In this document: one piece after another, positions 59,884-64,000 of the stretch
How positions within the stretch are numbered: position 1 is the first letter of the stretch
Layout of the letters: every line of letters begins with the position of its first letter
Translations under genes and position numbers: made by a program
The notes under the pieces: model-generated
Databases searched by the model: none
Told to the model about the DNA's origin: nothing
Seen by the model: the letters and a program-made list of their open reading frames with translations, nothing else
Source: Deltaproteobacteria bacterium CG11_big_fil_rev_8_21_14_0_20_47_16
Lineage (GTDB): Bacteria > UBA10199 > GCA-002796325 > 1-14-0-20-47-16
Assembly: GCA_002796325.1 (NCBI GenBank)
Contig: PCXA01000002.1
Span: 1 to 64,000 of the forward strand
Length of the DNA: 64,000 bases
Direction: 5' to 3'

Positions 59884-60964
59884 TATCGATCCATCCCCCA
59901 CCCAGGACTTCCTCGCCTTGATACACAACCACCGCTTGTCCCGGCGTTATGGCACGTTGTGCCTCATCAAATGTAATTTCAAAATCACCTGTCTCTGAGC
60001 GTTTCACAGTACAGGGTGCAGGTGTATGCGCATAACGAATTTTTGCCGTTGCCCGAAAAGTTTCTGGCATTGCCTGAATCCAGTTGGCACGTGATGCGGT
60101 TAGTTGGTTTTTATTCAAATGAGAATCATCACCAATCACAACAGTATTACTCTTGGGGTCAATTTCCGACACATAAACGCGTTCACCCATTGACAGATGT
60201 AATCCACGCCGCTGACCCACGGTGTACGCATGGATGCCACGATGACGGCCAATCTCTTCACCCTTTTGGTTCACAAATTTACCAGGGTCGCCCATCTTTT
60301 CGGGAAAGTAATCTTCGATAAACCCAGCATAATCATTATCGGGTACAAAGCAAATTTCTTGGCTCTCTGCCTTCTGCGCGTTCACCAGATTATATTTCGT
60401 TGCCATTTCGCGAACGACTGACTTGGTGAGATCACCGACTGGAAATAGTGAGCGTGCCAACTGTTCTTGAGTTAGTGAAAAGAGAAAGTAGCTTTGATCT
60501 TTTTTATCATCTTCGCCGCGATACAAGTGCATTGTGCCATCCGCATCACGTGTGAGTTTGGCATAGTGACCCGTTGCCACGTACGCCGCATTAAAGCGTG
60601 TACTGGCCTCTTCCCACATCCGTTGAAATTTAAAGGTGTCATTACACGGAATGCACGGAATGGGTGTGCGACCGTTGGCATACTCATTCACAAAATGATT
60701 AATAACAACGCCCTTAAACTCGGACTGCAAATCCAATTGCGTAAATGGAATCCCAATTTTTTCGCAAACCAAACGCGCGTCCATGACATCCACAGTAGAG
60801 CAGCAGGTTTTGCGGCGTTCACTGCGGTGGCAACTCCAGAGTGACAGCGAAATGCCCATAATGTCATAGCCTTGTTCTTTGAGTAGCGCAGCAACAACAG
60901 AGCTATCCACACCACCACTCATCGCCACGGCAATCTTGCCATTTTTAGGGTAATCAAAAATCAT
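59873..60964 (-). CDS. mnmA: tRNA-specific 2-thiouridylase
   Basis: Thiolates the wobble uridine of Lys, Glu and Gln tRNAs; two of its targets (tRNA-Glu and tRNA-Lys) are encoded at 174-352. 363 residues. PP-loop AVAMSGGVDSSVVAALL, the catalytic Cys pair in PCIPCND and EICFVPDNDYAGFIEDYF with the second Cys, and ATGHYAKL. The C-terminal beta domain has YTVGQRRGLHLS and GQAVVVYQGEEVLGGGWI. Its ATG overlaps the cysE stop by 4 bp. Confidence 0.95.
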   Translation of the reverse strand: MIFDYPKNGKIAVAMSGGVDSSVVAALLKEQGYDIMGISLSLWSCHRSERRKTCCSTVDVMDARLVCEKIGIPFTQLDLQSEFKGVVINHFVNEYANGRTPIPCIPCNDTFKFQRMWEEASTRFNAAYVATGHYAKLTRDADGTMHLYRGEDDKKDQSYFLFSLTQEQLARSLFPVGDLTKSVVREMATKYNLVNAQKAESQEICFVPDNDYAGFIEDYFPEKMGDPGKFVNQKGEEIGRHRGIHAYTVGQRRGLHLSMGERVYVSEIDPKSNTVVIGDDSHLNKNQLTASRANWIQAMPETFRATAKIRYAHTPAPCTVKRSETGDFEITFDEAQRAITPGQAVVVYQGEEVLGGGWIDNVR

Positions 60965-61575
60965 GACATCCTCTTTTCCAATTCCCCCAGGCGCTTCTTG
61001 AGTCCTTCAATCGCATCTGTAAATGGATCTGGGATTGTGCCCAAATCCATATCGTCTGCATTACCCGTCTTCACAATCTTTGCTGGCACACCAACTACGG
61101 TGCAATGTGGTGGCACATTGTGCATTACCAGTGACCCAGATCCGACTTTACAATGGTCTCCCACCGTAATCGGACCCAGTACAGATGCATGTGACCCAAT
61201 CACCACATTATTGCCAATGTTTGGGTGGCGTTTGCCTTTTGCAATACTGGTCCCGCCCAAAGTAACACCCTGGTAAATTAAGACATCATCGCCAACAACT
61301 GTGGTTTCACCAATCACCACACCCATTCCATGATCAATCAAAACACGTTTGCCAATCACAGCACCGGGGTGAATTTCAATACCGGTTAAGAAACGGCCAA
61401 CTGTAGACAACCAACGTGCCGCGAGCTTAAATCCATGGCTCCAAAGCCAATGCGACACACGATGGAGCACCACTGCGTGAATTCCAGAGTAACAGAGCAC
61501 AACCTCAGCCGTACTCTGTGCCGCCGGATCCATCTTAAAGACAAAGGCCAATTTCTGCTGAATTTTTGAGAACAT
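60961..61575 (-). CDS. cysE: Serine O-acetyltransferase
   Basis: Makes O-acetylserine for cysteine synthesis. 204 residues, the short form lacking the long N-terminal helical domain of enterobacterial CysE. Left-handed beta-helix hexapeptides carry the catalytic signatures EIHPGAVIGKRVLIDHGMGVVIGETTVVGD, GVTLGGTS, KRHPNIGNNVVIGSHASVLGPI and AKVGSGS-type turns (CKVGSGSLVMHNVPPHCTVVG). It is first gene of the cysE-mnmA-rnc-era-mutS run. Cysteine supply and tRNA thiolation are functionally linked, since MnmA sulfur comes from cysteine. Confidence 0.92.
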   Translation of the reverse strand: MFSKIQQKLAFVFKMDPAAQSTAEVVLCYSGIHAVVLHRVSHWLWSHGFKLAARWLSTVGRFLTGIEIHPGAVIGKRVLIDHGMGVVIGETTVVGDDVLIYQGVTLGGTSIAKGKRHPNIGNNVVIGSHASVLGPITVGDHCKVGSGSLVMHNVPPHCTVVGVPAKIVKTGNADDMDLGTIPDPFTDAIEGLKKRLGELEKRMS

Positions 61576-61653
61576 AGGGGCGCACCCTTAACATGGTACT
61601 CGAGCTGCAGTCAACAATGGCAAACCCCTTATTTTACAAGCAGTTAGGCAACA

Positions 61654-62067
61654 TCAAATAGCATAACGTTCCAATTGGGACTTGATTAGAGCAGTTAATG
61701 GTACAGGGGATGCCTTAGTATAGTCATAATAAACCTGAACAGATTTACCTTCTGCCACAGTTTGGCCAGATGATTGAAGGCGAATGTTGTAGGCAATATC
61801 AAAACTGGAATTGCCAATGCGAGGGATTTGAATATCAACAAGCAGCGTTTCGTCCATTTCGACAGGCTTCTTAAAATCACAGGAAATATTCGCCAAAATG
61901 AAACTTTTGCCGCTCCGATTTTCGGGTTTTCGAAAATCCAATTCTGGAAACTGGTTGCAAAATTCAACCCGCGCTTGTTCCATGTAAGTAAAATAGACTG
62001 CATTATTGACGTGCCCCATGCAGTCCAAATCACCAAATCGCACTGGGATTACTGTTTCAAATTTCAT
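61654..62067 (-). CDS. 4HBT-type acyl-CoA thioesterase
   Basis: 137 residues, a single hotdog fold. VRFGDLDCMGHVNNAVYFTYMEQARVEF contains the catalytic Asp of the 4-hydroxybenzoyl-CoA thioesterase class; ANISCDFKKPVEMDETLLV and a later Gly/Val-rich strand complete the fold. It probably hydrolyses short or medium acyl-CoA (YbgC/FadM-like). It is divergent from the TSUP permease, with 33 bp between the start codons. Confidence 0.88.
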   Translation of the reverse strand: MKFETVIPVRFGDLDCMGHVNNAVYFTYMEQARVEFCNQFPELDFRKPENRSGKSFILANISCDFKKPVEMDETLLVDIQIPRIGNSSFDIAYNIRLQSSGQTVAEGKSVQVYYDYTKASPVPLTALIKSQLERYAI

Positions 62068-62100
62068 CGCATTCTCCTTCGATTATGGTAATGGCGCCTT

Positions 62101-62889
62101 ATGCCCGAACTACACGTTATCGTCTACCTGCTTCCGATTGTCTTTGTCGCCGGATTCATTGACTCAGTCGCTGGCGGCGGCGGGCTCATTACTGTTCCTG
62201 CTTATTTAATTGCAGGCTTTCCACCCGCCACACTTTTAGGAACCAACAAATGTGTTTCCACCATGGGAACCGTCGTCTCCGCAAGCAAATATATTCACAG
62301 TGGGCGCATCTTATGGCCAGTGGCCATTATTGGAATCCCCTGCTCGCTCATCGGATCTGTCTGGGGTGCCCACACCGTTGCACTCTTGGATGCATCCATT
62401 GTACGCAAAATCATTTTAGTTGCCCTACCACTTGCTGCAGCAATCACATTGATTCCCAAACCCCATGGCCATATCGAGACCGACATCGGGTGGCGTTCGC
62501 TTCGCTTATGGATTTTGATTCCAATTATTAGTTTTGGACTGGGATGGTACGATGGCTTTTTTGGTCCGGGCACAGGTAGCCTACTTATCATGCTGATGTA
62601 TGGCATCGCAGGCATGTCACTGATTCACGCCGCTGCAGTGGGACGACTATTTAATTTAGTTTCTAATGCCAGTGCGCTCTTCACCTTCATGTGGCATGGG
62701 CAGGTTTGGTATAAAGCCGCACTGCCATTGGGAATTGCAGGAATCGCAGGTCACTGGTGTGGATCTCACTTGGCAATTAAGCGGGGTCACGGCATGGTTC
62801 GTGGAATGCTGGTGGTTACTTGTGGACTGCTATTTGCTTACTTGATTTGGCAACAATTTAAGATGCCGATTTCGCCAACCAATCAATAA
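62101..62889 (+). CDS. TSUP/TauE-SafE family permease
   Basis: 262 residues with about eight membrane helices. The family hallmark is the N-terminal [20 protein letters not shown] followed by [13 protein letters not shown], and the second copy [21 protein letters not shown]. It probably exports sulfite or organosulfonates, or moves other small anions. Its last 32 bp overlap the 3' end of the convergent methylmalonyl-CoA mutase B12 subunit gene. The short divergent gap to the thioesterase gene leaves room for only a minimal promoter. Confidence 0.9.
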   Translation: MPELHVIVYLLPIVFVAGFIDSVAGGGGLITVPAYLIAGFPPATLLGTNKCVSTMGTVVSASKYIHSGRILWPVAIIGIPCSLIGSVWGAHTVALLDASIVRKIILVALPLAAAITLIPKPHGHIETDIGWRSLRLWILIPIISFGLGWYDGFFGPGTGSLLIMLMYGIAGMSLIHAAAVGRLFNLVSNASALFTFMWHGQVWYKAALPLGIAGIAGHWCGSHLAIKRGHGMVRGMLVVTCGLLFAYLIWQQFKMPISPTNQ

Positions 62890-63259
62890 TTTCAGTCGTT
62901 GCAGTACCCGGGGTAAAGATTTGAGAAACACCCACTTTTTTGAGGGCAATAATATCTTCATCAGGAATAATACCACCACCAAACACCAAAATATCGGTGG
63001 CATTTTTCTCTTTAAGCAATTCCATGACCCGCTGAAACAAATGCATGTGCGCACCTGAGAGAATGGACAGTCCAATGGCCTGCACGTCTTCTTGCAAGGC
63101 CGCATTCACAATCATTTCCGGCGTTTGATGCAAGCCCGTGTAGATGACTTCAAATCCCGCATCACGCAGGGCACGCGCCACCACTTTCGCACCGCGGTCA
63201 TGGCCATCAAGGCCGGGCTTACCGATCAATACACGAATTTTTTTGGTTTGTTTTTTCAT
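62858..63259 (-). CDS. Methylmalonyl-CoA mutase cobalamin-binding subunit
   Basis: 133 residues, equal to the isolated B12-binding domain of the mutase. [18 protein letters not shown] contains DxHxxG, whose His ligates cobalt, then [15 protein letters not shown] and the [10 protein letters not shown] loop. It works with the catalytic subunit encoded just upstream to rearrange methylmalonyl-CoA and succinyl-CoA. Stop and start of the two genes overlap by one base (TAATG), giving coupled translation of a split enzyme. Confidence 0.94.
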   Translation of the reverse strand: MKKQTKKIRVLIGKPGLDGHDRGAKVVARALRDAGFEVIYTGLHQTPEMIVNAALQEDVQAIGLSILSGAHMHLFQRVMELLKEKNATDILVFGGGIIPDEDIIALKKVGVSQIFTPGTATTEIIDWLAKSAS

Positions 63260-64000
63260 TAGAACATCGCCGGGTCTGTATGCAGCCCAAATTCAGACTG
63301 CATGGTGGAAATCATCTCATTTTCCGTGCAATACGCACGTACACAATCAATCAAACGGGGCATCACATTCTCAGTTCCTGCGCATGCCTTCTTAAGCGCA
63401 GCCAAGGTTGCTTCTACTTTCTTTGGGTCGCGTTCTGATTTTACCTTAGCTACCTTTTTAGACTGCGACACTTGCAACGACTCATCAATACGCAACAACG
63501 GAATCGGTGGATTTTCATCCACCAGAAAATCATTCACACCCACGACAATTTTTTCATTCGATTCCAATTGCTTTTGATAAATGTAGCTGGCGTTGGCAAT
63601 TTCACCCTGAGGGTAGCCTAAGTCAATCGCTGCTAGCATGCCCCCCATGTCATCAATCTTCTTGATGTAATCGTAGGCCTCGGCTTCCAATTCACAGGTC
63701 AACTTTTCAACAAAATACGAGCCACCTAGTGGGTCTACTGTATTTGTAACGCCGGTTTCCTCGGCAATAATCTGTTGCGTACGAAGCGCAATACGCGCGG
63801 TTTCTTCTGTGGGAAGTGCCAGAGTTTCATCCAGTGAATTGGTGTGTAGCGATTGGGTTCCACCCAAAACAGCAGCCATCGCCTGCAATGCCACACGCAC
63901 CACATTGTTGTAGGGTTGTTGTGCAGTCAGTGTGCATCCTGCAGTTTGCGTATGGAAGCGACAAAGCCACGAGCGCGGATTTTTAGCATGGAAGCGTTCC
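63259..64000 (-). CDS. Methylmalonyl-CoA mutase catalytic subunit (partial)
   Basis: C-terminal part of the substrate-binding TIM-barrel subunit; the 5' end lies beyond the window and the frame is open to base 64000. [63 protein letters not shown] and [13 protein letters not shown] are near-invariant stretches of the family. Its tail carries no B12-binding domain, confirming the split form. It serves propionate, odd-chain and branched-chain breakdown or its reversal. Confidence 0.95.
   Translation of the reverse strand, partial: ERFHAKNPRSWLCRFHTQTAGCTLTAQQPYNNVVRVALQAMAAVLGGTQSLHTNSLDETLALPTEETARIALRTQQIIAEETGVTNTVDPLGGSYFVEKLTCELEAEAYDYIKKIDDMGGMLAAIDLGYPQGEIANASYIYQKQLESNEKIVVGVNDFLVDENPPIPLLRIDESLQVSQSKKVAKVKSERDPKKVEATLAALKKACAGTENVMPRLIDCVRAYCTENEMISTMQSEFGLHTDPAMF

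Overview
The window is a compact, gene-dense bacterial chromosome segment of moderate GC, with no rRNA and no intact insertion sequence. The gene complement suggests a deltaproteobacterial-type lineage (Myxococcota/Bdellovibrionota-like). The pointers are an EF-G of the mitochondrial-like spdEFG1 type, a Ser/Thr kinase with PEGA domains, an FlhB/SctU export-switch protein, HslUV, many lipoproteins and a split methylmalonyl-CoA mutase. This placement is inferred from protein families, not from a marker-gene tree.

Layout. 1-352: tail of a probable serine recombinase running into tRNA-Glu and tRNA-Lys, which looks like a genomic-island edge. 400-5785: secreted MsrB, proBA, a large zinc-peptidase lipoprotein and a DUF309 protein. 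5812-9106: a translationally coupled trio (methyltransferase, zinc metallopeptidase, ATP-grasp ligase) facing a SpeD-like pyruvoyl decarboxylase; this is the best candidate here for an undescribed small pathway. 9216-13465: SLOG-type molybdenum carrier protein, fusA and pckA. 13473-13767: a 295-bp element with long inverted termini. 13769-25696: one long minus-strand run, flhB/sctU-xerC-hslV-hslU-purA-aroA-aroK-aroG-aroB-aroC-pheA-tyrA-aroQ, which carries most of the shikimate pathway and the Phe/Tyr branch. 25774-32353: PEGA kinase, HI0933-type flavoprotein, lepB, lepA and a SPOR-domain protein. 32490-34337: a caspase-like/thioredoxin fusion. 34334-38087: two M16 peptidases, one with and one without the zinc site, behind an agmatinase. 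38205-38365: a 26-residue lysine-rich protein behind a perfect-consensus promoter. 38446-40922: bioY, ettA and tRNA-fMet.

41009-49134 is an accessory region, visibly AT-rich in its first part. It holds a PD-(D/E)XK-like nuclease, an HNH nuclease and a HEPN-domain protein (a possible defence cluster), degenerate REP-like repeats, a deletion-broken GNAT acetyltransferase and many small secreted proteins. From 49163 on, the content is core-like again: acyl-CoA synthetase, ornithine aminotransferase, POT transporter, HAD protein, cyclophilin lipoprotein, mutS, era, rnc, mnmA, cysE, thioesterase, TSUP permease and a two-gene methylmalonyl-CoA mutase cut by the window edge.

Most operons are knit by 1-11 bp stop/start overlaps. 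Several genes lacking a Shine-Dalgarno sequence have a -10 box directly upstream of the start codon, which suggests leaderless or near-leaderless mRNAs.
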